This document shows positions 40,611 to 50,465 of a DNA stretch of 64,000 nt, piece by piece (position 1 is the stretch's first letter; each line of letters opens with the position of its first letter). Origin of the DNA: Pseudomonadota bacterium (lineage in GTDB: Bacteria; Pseudomonadota; Gammaproteobacteria; Arenicellales; UBA868). Location: positions 25,547-89,546 of the forward strand of contig JAERSQ010000156.1 of NCBI GenBank assembly GCA_016845525.1, read 5' to 3'. The position numbers and the translations under genes are program-made. Below the pieces are notes generated by a model. That model saw only the letters and a list, made by a program, of their open reading frames with translations, was not told the DNA's origin and searched no databases.

Positions 40611-41552
40611 TCAGCCCGCGCTGGATTCCAGAGCAGCGTCTAATTGCGGGATCGCTTCGAACAGATCGGCTACCCAGCCATAGTCCGCCACCTGGAAGAT
40701 CGGCGCCTCCTCGTCCTTGTTTATGGCCACGATGATCTTGGAGTCTTTCATTCCGGCGAGGTGCTGGATCGCCCCGGAGATCCCCACGGCAATATAGACG
40801 CTAGGCGCCACCACTTTACCCGTCTGGCCAACCTGATAGTCGTTGGGCACGTACCCAGCATCCACCGCGGCGCGGGACGCGCCTACCGCAGCGCCCAACT
40901 TGTCTGCCAGCGCTTCCAACATGGCGAAGTTCTCAGAACTTTGCATACCCCGGCCTCCAGACACGATGATATCCGCCGTAGTCAGTTCCGGTCGCTCCGA
41001 GCGGGTCAGTTCTTCTCCCGCAAAAGTCGAAAGCCTTGCATCCACGCCGCCGGAAACATCCTCTATCGAGACAGACCCCCCCTGTTCGGCCGCCTCAAAC
41101 GAGGTCGTGCGCACCGTAATCAACTTCAAGGAGTCACTGGATCGGACCGTTGCCATGGCATTACCGGCGTATATGGGACGAACAAACGTATCCTCACTTT
41201 CGATCCCGCTTATGTCAGAAATCTGCTGTACGTCGAGCAGCGCAGCTGCCCGCGGCAGCAGATTCTTCCCATACGTTGTCGCCGGCGCGAGGACGTGGGA
41301 GTAATTGCCCGCCAAAGACTGTACCAGCGGCGCCAGATTTTCAGCCAAGCCATCTGCGAGGGCGGGATCATCCGCCTTGAGGACCCGGGAGATTCCGGAC
41401 ACGGTCGCCGCCTCATCAGCGGCAGCCTGACAGGCGCTACCGGCAATCAACACGTCGATCTCATTACCCAGCGCTTTGGCAGCAGTAACCACATTCAGGG
41501 TCGACGGACGAAGAGTCGCGTTATCGTGCTCCCCAATTACCAAAATACTCAT
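40611..41552 (-). CDS. etfA: Electron transfer flavoprotein alpha subunit
   Basis: FAD-binding subunit of ETF, which takes electrons from acyl-CoA, dimethylglycine and sarcosine dehydrogenases. The 313-residue protein has the C-terminal FAD domain: [37 protein letters not shown] and [10 protein letters not shown]. The start overlaps the etfB stop by one base. No ETF:quinone oxidoreductase gene is in the window. Confidence 0.97.
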   Translation of the reverse strand: MSILVIGEHDNATLRPSTLNVVTAAKALGNEIDVLIAGSACQAAADEAATVSGISRVLKADDPALADGLAENLAPLVQSLAGNYSHVLAPATTYGKNLLPRAAALLDVQQISDISGIESEDTFVRPIYAGNAMATVRSSDSLKLITVRTTSFEAAEQGGSVSIEDVSGGVDARLSTFAGEELTRSERPELTTADIIVSGGRGMQSSENFAMLEALADKLGAAVGASRAAVDAGYVPNDYQVGQTGKVVAPSVYIAVGISGAIQHLAGMKDSKIIVAINKDEEAPIFQVADYGWVADLFEAIPQLDAALESSAG

Positions 41553-42301
41553 CAGATCACCTTTGCTTCGTTTCGTAGTTTTTCAACCAGTTCATCGGCA
41601 CTGTTCACTCTGACACCCGCTGCGCGGCCGGGCGGCTCCAACACCTGCAGCACTTCAAGCCTCGGTGTGACGTCCACACCCAGCTCATCCGGAGTATGGG
41701 TGTCCAAGGGTTTTTTCTTCGCCTTCATGATGTTTGGCAAGGAGGCATATCGTGGCTCATTAAGCCGAAGGTCCACCGTGATCACGGCCGGAGCGGCCAG
41801 CTCGATGTTTTCAAGACCGCCATCCACTTCCCGCGTCACCTTAACGGTCGACCCTTCGACCGCGAGTTTTGAAACAAACGACCCGATAGACCAATTCAGC
41901 AAACCGGCAAGCATCTGCCCTGTCTGATTATTGTCTCCATCGATCGCCTGCTTCCCGAGAATAATCATTCCCGGCTCTTCTTTTTCCGCCACGGCCTTCA
42001 GCAGTTTGGCAATCGCTAAGGGCTCCGGAATCGGATCCGTTTCAATCAATATTGCCCGATCCGCTCCCATCGCGAGTCCCGTACGCAAGGTCTCCTGGCT
42101 CTGACTTGGGCCGACCGCCACCACAATCACCTCGTCTGCTGTGCCGGCCTCACGCATCCGAATTGCCTCTTCCACCGCTATCTCGCAGAAGGGGTTCATT
42201 GCCATCTTGACATTGTTTAACTCGACGCCGCTGTTGTCCGCCTTCACACGGACTTTAATGTTGGCATCGATCACACGTTTAATTGGAACGAGTACTTTCA
42301 T
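41552..42301 (-). CDS. etfB: Electron transfer flavoprotein beta subunit
   Basis: AMP-binding partner of EtfA. With ATG 42301 the protein has 249 residues and starts [19 protein letters not shown]; the open frame before it is noncoding. Family signatures are [16 protein letters not shown], the ETF loop [15 protein letters not shown], and [27 protein letters not shown]. It is divergent from the MttB-like gene across a 304-base gap. Neighbouring dimethylglycine/sarcosine-type genes could be clients. Confidence 0.97.
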   Translation of the reverse strand: MKVLVPIKRVIDANIKVRVKADNSGVELNNVKMAMNPFCEIAVEEAIRMREAGTADEVIVVAVGPSQSQETLRTGLAMGADRAILIETDPIPEPLAIAKLLKAVAEKEEPGMIILGKQAIDGDNNQTGQMLAGLLNWSIGSFVSKLAVEGSTVKVTREVDGGLENIELAAPAVITVDLRLNEPRYASLPNIMKAKKKPLDTHTPDELGVDVTPRLEVLQVLEPPGRAAGVRVNSADELVEKLRNEAKVI

Positions 42302-42605
42302 GCTGTCACATCTCGTGGTTATTGCCGCAATCACTCTTCTGGCGTTCTCGCGAGCTGTTCGCAAAACAGCTCCACGCCAGACGCTGGAGGGCGTATTCTA
42401 TTTTCGGTCTGGACGCGAGTCTACGGTGCGTTGACGCCGAACCCCTGCAAATGCGCCGGATTTCTGCGTGAACCCGCCTCGACGGACCAGGACGGGCGTC
42501 TCCGACCATCCCGGTTTGCCGATTGAGGCTATTTCGGTGTCGTTCTTTTAAAATCATGCCTCACGCTTGAGCATGATAATTCCCCCCCTAAACCGGTATC
42601 CAGTC
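42302..42605. promoter_or_regulatory. Divergent regulatory gap with inverted repeat
   Basis: The 304 bases between etfB and the MttB-like gene have no convincing coding frame. At 42553-42577 lies a perfect inverted repeat, ATCATGC and GCATGAT, with 11 bases between the arms and about 28 bases before the MttB-like start. The spacing fits a dimeric helix-turn-helix regulator. No regulator of matching type is next to it. Confidence 0.4.
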
Positions 42606-44147
42606 ATGAGTCAGGAACGACGTCGAACAAGAGGCAGTGCGCGCTCTGCGAAGCGTGCCAAACGTGCGGGCTCTGTGCGAACGGGGACTCCCTACATCAC
42701 TCGCCGTATACCGCCATACGAACTCGCCAGTGAGGAAATTCTTCAACTGATCGAAGCCAATGCCGAGACTCTGCTGGAGGAGACCGGTATTGATTTTCGG
42801 GATGATCCCGATGCGCTAGCCCGCTTTAAGGAGGCCGGCGCTCAAGTTGAGGGAGAGCGGGTTCGGTTCCCGAAAGGCATGTGCCGGTCCATCATTAGTC
42901 AAAGCGCCCCGCGGGAGTACACCCAGTTCGCCCGCAATCCTGAGCGCAGCGTACGGATCGGAGGCGATCATTGCGTCCTGGTCCCAGCCTATGGGCCACC
43001 TTTTGTTCACGATCTCGATCAAGGCAGGCGCTACGCCACCCTAGCTGATTTTGAGAATTTTGTTCGCCTAGCGTACCTCAGCCCCTCACTGCATCACTCC
43101 GGCGGCACAGTCTGTGAGCCGGTCGACCTTCCGGTAAACAAGCGCCACTTGGATATGGTCTACAGCCATCTTAAGTTGTCTGACAAGGCGTTTATGGGCT
43201 CGGTCACAGAGCCCACTCGTGCGCAGGACACCGTCGACATGGCAAAAATTGTTTTCGGTGAAGCGTTCGTCGATCAAAACTGTGTGGTCACCAGCTTGAT
43301 CAACGCCAATTCACCGATGACCTTCGATGCTACGATGCTCGGGGCGGCCCGTGTCTACGCCGAGAACAATCAGGCAACCGTCATCTCGCCATTTATTCTG
43401 GCGGGCGCCATGTCGCCCGTGACCGTGGTGGGGACCTGCACCCAGATCCTGGCCGAGGCGATGGCGGGTATCTGCTTTACACAACTTGTAAGGCCGGGAG
43501 CGCCGGTCATCTTCGGCACATTTTCCAGCGCCGTATCGATGCAGTCTGGAGCCCCTACCTTCGGAACGCCCGAACCCAGCATGGTGATCTTTATCTGCGC
43601 CGCACTATCCCGCCGACTCGACGTCCCCTTTCGTAGTGGGGGCGGCCTGTGTGCGTCCAAACTCCCTGATGCTCAGGCAGCGTACGAATCTGCGAACACG
43701 CTCCAAAGCGCCATGCTCGCCGGTGTGAATTTCATGCTGCATACCGCCGGCTGGCTCGAGGGCGGTCTCGCCATGGGCTACGAAAAGTTCATCCTCGATG
43801 CCGATCAGGCCGGCATGATCGAGGTATTCCTTGCCGGAATTGATGACTCTGCAAACGGACAGGCCATGGAGGCACTTGCCGAGGTCGGCCCCGGCAACCA
43901 TTTTCTTGGATGCGCCCACACCCAGGCCAATTTTGAAACCGCGTTTTACCGATCGACCACTGCGGACAGCAACAGCTTTGAACAGTGGCAGTCCGAGGGC
44001 GCTTTAGACGCCGCGCAACGGGCCAACGTGACCTGGAAGCAGATGCTCGCCGATTATGAGCCGCCCGCCATCGACGAGGGCATCGACGAGGGCCTGCGCG
44101 ACTTTATTGCCGAGAAAAAAAATGCCGTACCCGACTCCAACGTATAG
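42606..44147 (+). CDS. MttB-family methyltransferase without pyrrolysine
   Basis: Member of the trimethylamine methyltransferase superfamily (COG5598), 513 residues from ATG 42606. A basic N-terminus is followed by the TIM-barrel core (PYELASEEILQLIEANAETLLEETGIDF; FIMLHTAGWLEGG-like FMLHTAGWLEGGLAMGYEK). True MttB has an in-frame amber codon read as pyrrolysine; here the frame is uninterrupted. Non-Pyl relatives such as MtgB demethylate glycine betaine to a corrinoid protein. No corrinoid protein or activase gene is in the window, so substrate and acceptor are unknown. Nearby DMGDH-like and sarcosine oxidase genes suggest a methylated-amine role. Confidence 0.85.
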   Translation: MSQERRRTRGSARSAKRAKRAGSVRTGTPYITRRIPPYELASEEILQLIEANAETLLEETGIDFRDDPDALARFKEAGAQVEGERVRFPKGMCRSIISQSAPREYTQFARNPERSVRIGGDHCVLVPAYGPPFVHDLDQGRRYATLADFENFVRLAYLSPSLHHSGGTVCEPVDLPVNKRHLDMVYSHLKLSDKAFMGSVTEPTRAQDTVDMAKIVFGEAFVDQNCVVTSLINANSPMTFDATMLGAARVYAENNQATVISPFILAGAMSPVTVVGTCTQILAEAMAGICFTQLVRPGAPVIFGTFSSAVSMQSGAPTFGTPEPSMVIFICAALSRRLDVPFRSGGGLCASKLPDAQAAYESANTLQSAMLAGVNFMLHTAGWLEGGLAMGYEKFILDADQAGMIEVFLAGIDDSANGQAMEALAEVGPGNHFLGCAHTQANFETAFYRSTTADSNSFEQWQSEGALDAAQRANVTWKQMLADYEPPAIDEGIDEGLRDFIAEKKNAVPDSNV

Positions 44148-44184
44148 CCGGCCGGCAGGGTCATACAAGCGCGGCAGGCTGCCG

Positions 44185-44895
44185 TCAGGCGAACTCTACG
44201 ATGACCCGGCGATTCTGTTTGCCCTTTTTTTCGATCTTGCAAACGCGCACCGGGCCGATTTCGCCTGACCGGGCAACGTGGGTGCCCCCGCAGGGCTGAA
44301 GATCTATCCCTTCGAACTCCACCAGGCGTACCCGGCCCTGTCCCGCCGGCGGACTCACCGACATGGTTCGAACCAGATCCTGCTGGGACTGAAGTTCCTC
44401 GTCGGTAATCCACTTGAAGTGTCTCGGTTTATCCTGCTGGATCAGCCTATTGAGCGCTTCGGTGACTTCTGCTTTGTCGATCGGTTCAGGAAGATCGAAA
44501 TCCAGCCGGGCGCGTCCCTCACTCACCGAACCACCGGTTACCGGCGCATCAATCACCGCGCAGAGCATATGCATGCAGCTATGCATCCGCATAAAGCCGT
44601 AACGCCTATCCCAGTCTATTCGAGCAGTCACTTCCACGCCCAACGCGGGAAGTGCCTCGTCGCCGTCGAGTACGTGAAGTTGTTCTCCAGTCTCCTGCTG
44701 AGTGATGGTATTCGCTACCTTCAACAAACGGCCATCCGTTAGAGCCAGCACCCCGGTGTCTCCCGGCTGCCCTCCTCCCTGGCAGTAAAAAACACTCCGA
44801 TCCAGAATGACGCCATGGTCCGCAATCCCCGTGACAATGGCCCTGCACTCTTTCATGTAGGGATCTTCCTGGTACAGCTTTTCGGTTGACGTCAT
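44185..44895 (-). CDS. alaX: AlaX-type trans-editing alanyl-tRNA hydrolase
   Basis: Stand-alone relative of the AlaRS editing domain that hydrolyses Ser- or Gly-tRNA-Ala. The 236-residue protein has all zinc ligands: His105 and His109 in HSCMHML, Cys202 and His206 in PCGGTHV. It also has the N-terminal FYCQGGGQPGDTG and the C-terminal segment, so it is an AlaX-M type. It starts one base after the stop of the DMGDH-like gene, so it is cotranscribed with that flavoprotein. It is convergent with the MttB-like gene. Confidence 0.93.
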   Translation of the reverse strand: MTSTEKLYQEDPYMKECRAIVTGIADHGVILDRSVFYCQGGGQPGDTGVLALTDGRLLKVANTITQQETGEQLHVLDGDEALPALGVEVTARIDWDRRYGFMRMHSCMHMLCAVIDAPVTGGSVSEGRARLDFDLPEPIDKAEVTEALNRLIQQDKPRHFKWITDEELQSQQDLVRTMSVSPPAGQGRVRLVEFEGIDLQPCGGTHVARSGEIGPVRVCKIEKKGKQNRRVIVEFA

Positions 44896-44896
44896 C

Positions 44897-47344
44897 TCAG
44901 GCCTTTATCCTTTCCGACCGTGGATCGTACATCGGAGCAAAACTGGCCTTCGCGCCCACGCGCTGCCCCGCCACTTCAATCTCCCAGAGCCCCTGCGCAA
45001 GAAAAGCGCGGTCAATGACATCGTCGCTCTCGACATAACCCAGCCCAACGCATCCCCCAAGCGTGTGTCCGTACATCCCTGAGGTCGTTCTGCCGACCCG
45101 CACGCCGTCCCTCCAGATAGGCTCTTCGTGATAAAGCATCGGCATGGGATCTTCCAGAACGAACTGGGCCAGTCTTCGGGTAAGAGGGGCTTCCGCTGCG
45201 CGCAACAGGGCGTCCCTGCCGATGAATCCGCCAGGCTTGTCCAGGCTGACCGCGAACCCCAGCCCAGCCTGAAACGGATTATCGTCGGGCCCTATGTCAT
45301 GCCCCCAGTGGCGATAGGCCTTTTCGATTCTGAGGCTGTTGAGAGCATGCAGTCCGGCAGGCTGCAATCCGAACTCCTGACCCACCTGGGTCAGTCGGTC
45401 AAATACACCCAGAGCAAACTCGCTCGGGATATAGATCTCCCACCCGAGTTCTCCCACGTAGGAGATGCGTGTGGCCCGGACCAGGGCATAACCCATTTCG
45501 ATCTCTTGGGAGGTGCCGAAGGGAAAAGCGGTATTGGACAGGTCGGCTGGAGTCAGGCATTGCAGCAGATCCCGGGAACGTGGACCCATGACGCTGAGCA
45601 CGCTGTATCCTCCTGTCACGTCTGTGGCGAAGACGTGCTCTTCGTCCCGGACACTGCTCTTGAGCCAATGCAGGTCGCGTGTCTGCGAAGCTGCGGCTGT
45701 GACGACCAGATACTCATCTTCGCTTAGCCGGGTCACTGTGAGATCGGCTTCGATTCCGCCATCCGGGTTGAGCCATTGCGTGTAGACCACCCGCCCCGGT
45801 TCCACATCCATCCGATTCGCGCTCACCCGATCGAGCAGCTGGCAGGCATCCCGGCCCTGAACGAGATATTTCCCGAAAGAACTCATATCGAAGACACCGA
45901 CGTTTTCGCGAACCGCCTGGTGTTCCCGAGCCGAGTGCTCGAACCAGTTTTGCCGGCCGTACGTGTACTCGTACACCGGCTCCACCCCTGCCGGGGCGAA
46001 CCAGTTCGCGCGCTCCCATCCAGCGGTCTCGCCAAAGCATGCGCCCAAATCACTTAACCGCTGATGCAGAGCCGATGTCCGCACCCCGCGCGCCGTTTCC
46101 GGCTGCCGGAAAGGCCAGTGCATGGCATACAGCAACCCCAGCGCCTCCACGGTCCGGTCGTGAAGATACTGCTGGTTAACCTGAAAGGGCATCATCCGGC
46201 GCGCATCGACATCCCAAAGATCCATCGGCGGATGACCGTTCACGATCCACTCCGCCAACACTTTCCCCGCACCGCCGGCTGATTGAATACCGATCGAATT
46301 GAATCCGGCAGCCAGAAAGAAGTTCGGCACTTCTACAGAAGGCCCCAGCCAATACCGGTTATCCGGCGTAAAACTTTCAGGCCCGTTGAAAAAAATCTTG
46401 ATGCCGGTTTCGCCGAGGACCGGAATTCTCTCGATTGCACAGCTCAGTTGCTCCTCAATATGCTCGACATCTTCCGGCAGCGTGCCGAATTCGAAGTCTT
46501 CCGGAATTCCCTCCATGCCCCACGGCTTGGCTACGGGCTCAAACATTCCGACCATCATCTTGCCGGCATCTTCCTTGTAGTAGTTGCAGACGGAGGGCTC
46601 CCGAACCACCGGCAGGTCTCTCGGCAGGTCAGGAATGGGTTCGGTGACAACGTAAAAATGCTCGGCAGCATGAAGCGGGACGGAGACACCTGCCTTCAGG
46701 CCTAGTGTTCTTCCCCACATCCCTGCGCAGTTGACTGCCGTCTCACATGCAATCCGGCCACGATTCGTGATGACCGCGGCGATTCGACCGCCTTCTTTCT
46801 CGAACGACTCAACCTCGACGCCCTCAAAGATTCGGACTCCCTTATCCCGCGCCCCTCGGGCCAGAGCTTGCGTCGTGTCAGTCGGATTTGTTTGGCCATC
46901 GCGCGGCAAAAAGACTGCGCCAACGATATTCTCTATCGACATGATCGGATAAAGCTCAAGGGCCTCCTGGGGACTGACAACTTCGACCTCCAGACCAAAA
47001 CAACTCGCCATGGAAGCGCCGCGTTTCAGCTCTTCAAACCGTTCGGGGTCTGTCGCGAGGCTCAGAGATCCGTTCTGGCGGAACCCGGTTGCCTGGCCCG
47101 TCAGGTTTTCCAGGTCGGCGTAGAGATTGGTGGTGTACTGCGCCAAGCGCGTTAGATTTTGAGTGGCCCGCAACTGCCCCACTAACCCTGCCGCGTGCCA
47201 GGTTGTACCACTGGTCAGGGACTTTCGCTCAAGCAGAACAACATCACTCACACCTAACTCCACCAAGTGATACGCAACGCTGCATCCCACTACACCGCCA
47301 CCGATAATGACAATCTGCGCCTGATCTGGGAAATCAACTGCCAT
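44897..47344 (-). CDS. Dimethylglycine/sarcosine dehydrogenase-like flavoprotein
   Basis: The 815-residue protein (from ATG 47344) has the DMGDH/SDH layout: FAD-binding DAO domain (about 8-370; IVIIGGGVVGCSVAYHLVELG), FAO_M linker domain (375-430), and folate-binding GcvT domains (about 435-800; GLHALNSLRIEKAYRHWGHD). His50 in SGTTWHAAGL matches the histidine that carries covalent FAD in mammalian DMGDH. These enzymes oxidatively demethylate N-methylglycines, give methylene-THF, and pass electrons to ETF, coded nearby. Exact substrate cannot be told from sequence. Confidence 0.9.
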   Translation of the reverse strand: MAVDFPDQAQIVIIGGGVVGCSVAYHLVELGVSDVVLLERKSLTSGTTWHAAGLVGQLRATQNLTRLAQYTTNLYADLENLTGQATGFRQNGSLSLATDPERFEELKRGASMASCFGLEVEVVSPQEALELYPIMSIENIVGAVFLPRDGQTNPTDTTQALARGARDKGVRIFEGVEVESFEKEGGRIAAVITNRGRIACETAVNCAGMWGRTLGLKAGVSVPLHAAEHFYVVTEPIPDLPRDLPVVREPSVCNYYKEDAGKMMVGMFEPVAKPWGMEGIPEDFEFGTLPEDVEHIEEQLSCAIERIPVLGETGIKIFFNGPESFTPDNRYWLGPSVEVPNFFLAAGFNSIGIQSAGGAGKVLAEWIVNGHPPMDLWDVDARRMMPFQVNQQYLHDRTVEALGLLYAMHWPFRQPETARGVRTSALHQRLSDLGACFGETAGWERANWFAPAGVEPVYEYTYGRQNWFEHSAREHQAVRENVGVFDMSSFGKYLVQGRDACQLLDRVSANRMDVEPGRVVYTQWLNPDGGIEADLTVTRLSEDEYLVVTAAASQTRDLHWLKSSVRDEEHVFATDVTGGYSVLSVMGPRSRDLLQCLTPADLSNTAFPFGTSQEIEMGYALVRATRISYVGELGWEIYIPSEFALGVFDRLTQVGQEFGLQPAGLHALNSLRIEKAYRHWGHDIGPDDNPFQAGLGFAVSLDKPGGFIGRDALLRAAEAPLTRRLAQFVLEDPMPMLYHEEPIWRDGVRVGRTTSGMYGHTLGGCVGLGYVESDDVIDRAFLAQGLWEIEVAGQRVGAKASFAPMYDPRSERIKA

Positions 47345-47522
47345 GTTGCCTCCGGAATGCTTCAAATCGTGGACCCGATTGAAGTCGGTTTCATAAACCC
47401 GTTTTCTCCAGGCTAAGGGGTCCTAAAGCCTGCGAGTGTATCAAAGGAAATTGCCCTGGTTTGGTCCTTGAGCGCAAGAATCGGGTTGCGCAGTGCCGGG
47501 GTCAAAACTATTCTTGGTCGGT

Positions 47523-48380
47523 ATGGAGAAAGGGAGCAAACAGTTCGAATCGGACTACGCGCGCGCGGCAAAGGCTCTGGCGTTTTTGCGTTCGCGGTCG
47601 CGCCAACAGCCTACGTTGGGCCAAGCCGCGGCCGCTGTGGATCTCAGTCCGCATCACTTTCAAAGGCTGTTCAAACGCTGGGTTGGTATCAGCCCAAAAA
47701 AATATCTCCAGTCCCTCACCCTGACTGACGCTCAGCAACAACTGCGCAGCGGAAGAAGCGTTCTCGATTCCGCTCTCACCAGTGGCTTGTCCGGACCGGG
47801 TCGTTTGCACGATCTCTTTGTCACGTTCCAGAGTATGACCCCAGCGGAATACCGGGATCACGGGGCCGGACTCGAGATTGGGTATGGAATGCACGACAGC
47901 CCCTTCGGAAGGTGTCTGCTAGGCATCACCGCCCGGGGGATTTGCTGGCTGTCATTCCAGGAAAGCAAAACAGCGCGAGCCCTTGCTGCGCTCAGGGATA
48001 CCTGGCCCGGCGCAGACCTCTCCCCTGCTCAGGATGATACCGCTGACATGATGAAGCGGATCTTTCCGGGCGAGGGCTCACTGCCCGATAGCTCTCTCCC
48101 ACTGCTGGTGCAGGGAACGGATTTTCAACTTCAGGTCTGGCGGGCACTGTTGGGTATTCCCCTCGGCGCAACGGCTACCTATGGCGATCTGGCTGAGACC
48201 ATTCAAAAACCCCGGGCAGCCCGCGCAGTGGGAACCGCTGTTGGCCGCAATGCGATTGCTTTCCTGATCCCCTGCCATCGCATCATTCGCTCAGACGGCG
48301 GAGTCGGGGGCTACCGCTGGGGAAGTCCGCGCAAGGGCGTGATGCTTGAGTGGGAGCGAATCCGACTGATGGATGAATAG
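47523..48380 (+). CDS. AraC-type HTH fused to O6-methylguanine-DNA methyltransferase
   Basis: Ada-like protein of 285 residues. An AraC helix-turn-helix (about 20-115; LSPHHFQRLFKRWVGISPKKYL, MTPAEYRDHG) is joined to an MGMT domain (about 120-285) with the active-site cysteine in IPCHRII (Cys251). The N-terminal zinc/methylphosphotriester domain of E. coli Ada (Cys38) is absent. A GTG start 30 bases earlier is possible. It is divergent from the DMGDH-like gene; formaldehyde or methyl by-products may be a link, but this is a guess. Confidence 0.9.
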   Translation: MEKGSKQFESDYARAAKALAFLRSRSRQQPTLGQAAAAVDLSPHHFQRLFKRWVGISPKKYLQSLTLTDAQQQLRSGRSVLDSALTSGLSGPGRLHDLFVTFQSMTPAEYRDHGAGLEIGYGMHDSPFGRCLLGITARGICWLSFQESKTARALAALRDTWPGADLSPAQDDTADMMKRIFPGEGSLPDSSLPLLVQGTDFQLQVWRALLGIPLGATATYGDLAETIQKPRAARAVGTAVGRNAIAFLIPCHRIIRSDGGVGGYRWGSPRKGVMLEWERIRLMDE

Positions 48381-48410
48381 CCCCGGCCCTGCTGTGCCAA
48401 GCCCGCCGTC

Positions 48411-50267
48411 TCAGAAGATAAGATTCAGCATGATCATCATGATCACGAGAAACAAGATGGTCATGATCCCACCCGCACGCATGAAGTCTGCCACGCGATA
48501 GCCCCCGGGACCCATAATCAACGCGTTGACCTGGTGTGTGGGGATCAAAAAAGAGTTGGACGTTGCGATAGCTACCGTTAACGCGAACACCGCGGGGTCG
48601 GCGCCAGCCCCGATCGCAATATTCACCGCCAAGGGCACAAGCAGCACCGTCGCCCCAACATTCGACATCAGTAAGGTAAACACGGTCGCCAGCACGGCAA
48701 TACTTGCCTGAAGCACCCAAATCGGAACCTGCCCCAGCACGATCAGCGTCTGTTGAGCGACCCAGGCAGCCGTGCCGGTTGACTCCATGGCAAGGCCAAG
48801 CGGGATCAAACTCGCCAGCAGGAAAACGCTTTGCCATCCAATCGATTGATACGCCTCGTCTACGCGGATGACGCCGCTGATGATCATTCCAATGGCGCCT
48901 GTCATCAGGGCAACCGACAGTCTCAAATCCGTGAACAGGATCAGCCCCAGCGCAATCAGAAAAAAGACCAGCGCATGAGGCAGCTTTTCCGGGCGCGTAT
49001 CTTCCCGTGGAAAATCCGTCACAACCGCCAGGTCCTTGTTCTTGGCTATTGGGGCAACATCCTGCCAACGGGCGTGCAGAACAAGCGTATCGCCGGCCTG
49101 AAGCACAAATTCCGGCAATTGCCGATCAATCACTTCGTCAATCCTGAAGATGGCAAGAACGGTTGCACCGTATCGTTGCCGTAAAGCCACGTCCCTGATT
49201 GATTTGCCTATTAGATTCGAATCCGGTGGAACGACCACTTCTACAATCCCCGCCGCGGTAGGGCTAAGCAACTCCGAAAAGACATCCATTTCCCGCTTGA
49301 GTTCCAACACATTCTCAGCGCAAAAATGTTGAACCGAGTCCATCGGCCCCATGATCGCCAAGTCGGTACCCGGCCAAAGTTCAGTCTCCCCGGAAGGTGC
49401 CACCGTGAACTTATCCCCGGTTCGTGCAGCCACAATCCAACCACCCCGTCCCGCGCTGTCGATGTCGGAAAGCGTTCCGCCCGCCAGTGGGCTGTCCTCG
49501 GTAACGCGCGCCTCAAATACTTGCCCGGAGATCCCGTACACCTCAGAGAAGTATTGGAGAGTGCTCCCCGATTCCTGAGGTTTGTCCTTGACCACGGGCA
49601 GCACAAATCTGCCCAGGAGCACAAAATAGAGGATGCCGCTCAGCAACATCACGATGCCGATCGGCGAGACCGAGAACAACGAGAAGGTGTCCATGGGGGC
49701 GACGGAGTCCGGCAGGTTACGGTTTGATGTGTCGATGAGATCGTTCAGCAGAATCAAAGGGCTGGACCCGACCATGGTCATCGTTCCGCCCAAAATCGCG
49801 CAAAAGCCCATTGGCATGAGCAGTCGCGATATGGGTAGATTGCCCCGTCGCGCAATCCGGGTGACAACGGGCAGGAAAAGTGCCGCTGCGCCAATGTTCT
49901 GCATAAAGCTCGAAATGACGCCCACGGTTGCAGAAATCACCGTAATGATCCGGCTTTCCGTCCTGCCCCCGTATTTCAGGATCTTTCCCGCCAACTGACT
50001 CATGATGCCGGTCTTATCCAGTCCGGCACCGATGATCATCACTGCGATAATCGAGATGACCGCATTACTGGAAAAACCATCAAAGAGATTGCCGATCGGG
50101 ACCAGGCCCGAGTATCCGGGCAGCATACTGGTGAGCCCGAGCAACACCATGATACCAACCGCCGCTACGTCAACCCGGACGATTTCAAACGCGAATAGAA
50201 AGATGGTCAAAGCCAGTATCGCCATCACCGCAATCATCTCTGCGGTGAGTACAATAGTCTCTGCCAA
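48411..50267 (-). CDS. SLC13-family permease with two RCK-C domains
   Basis: Twelve or so membrane segments of the divalent anion:sodium symporter type flank a cytoplasmic insert with two TrkA_C/RCK_C domains (about 190-380; ISGQVFEARVTEDSPLAGGTL and VVPPDSNLIGKSIRDVAL). This form is common in marine bacteria; substrates in the family include sulfate and dicarboxylates. The start is set at a TTG (50267) with GGGAGG five bases upstream, giving 618 residues and an N-terminus LAETIVLTAEMIAV; the longer frame has no such site. SNAV and GATVLL-type segments suggest Na+ coupling, inferred only. Confidence 0.87.
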   Translation of the reverse strand: MAETIVLTAEMIAVMAILALTIFLFAFEIVRVDVAAVGIMVLLGLTSMLPGYSGLVPIGNLFDGFSSNAVISIIAVMIIGAGLDKTGIMSQLAGKILKYGGRTESRIITVISATVGVISSFMQNIGAAALFLPVVTRIARRGNLPISRLLMPMGFCAILGGTMTMVGSSPLILLNDLIDTSNRNLPDSVAPMDTFSLFSVSPIGIVMLLSGILYFVLLGRFVLPVVKDKPQESGSTLQYFSEVYGISGQVFEARVTEDSPLAGGTLSDIDSAGRGGWIVAARTGDKFTVAPSGETELWPGTDLAIMGPMDSVQHFCAENVLELKREMDVFSELLSPTAAGIVEVVVPPDSNLIGKSIRDVALRQRYGATVLAIFRIDEVIDRQLPEFVLQAGDTLVLHARWQDVAPIAKNKDLAVVTDFPREDTRPEKLPHALVFFLIALGLILFTDLRLSVALMTGAIGMIISGVIRVDEAYQSIGWQSVFLLASLIPLGLAMESTGTAAWVAQQTLIVLGQVPIWVLQASIAVLATVFTLLMSNVGATVLLVPLAVNIAIGAGADPAVFALTVAIATSNSFLIPTHQVNALIMGPGGYRVADFMRAGGIMTILFLVIMMIMLNLIF

Positions 50268-50465
50268 AGAGCCTCCCGATACTGTTTTGCCTGGGCCGCT
50301 GGCCGAATAGCGAGCGGATACCACTTAAAACACTATAGCATACGGTTGCAGGGCTCTCTCGCGCACTGCCATCCAAAAAACTTATATCCGTCGTATATGT
50401 TCTTTATCTTTGTCCGAAAAAAGTTGAATCATCACGAGGGCCCCTGGTGAAGCAGGAATCGCGTC

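Noticed and set aside
40644..41927. Open frame of 427 codons on the plus strand
   Set aside because: It lies antisense to etfA and etfB, which are certain; the product has shadow-like composition.
44145..44147. TAG stop of the MttB-like gene as a possible pyrrolysine codon
   Set aside because: Reading through adds only 19 codons before TGA, and the known Pyl site is well inside the protein, not at its end.
45128..45727. 199-codon plus-strand frame
   Set aside because: Antisense to the conserved GcvT part of the DMGDH-like gene.
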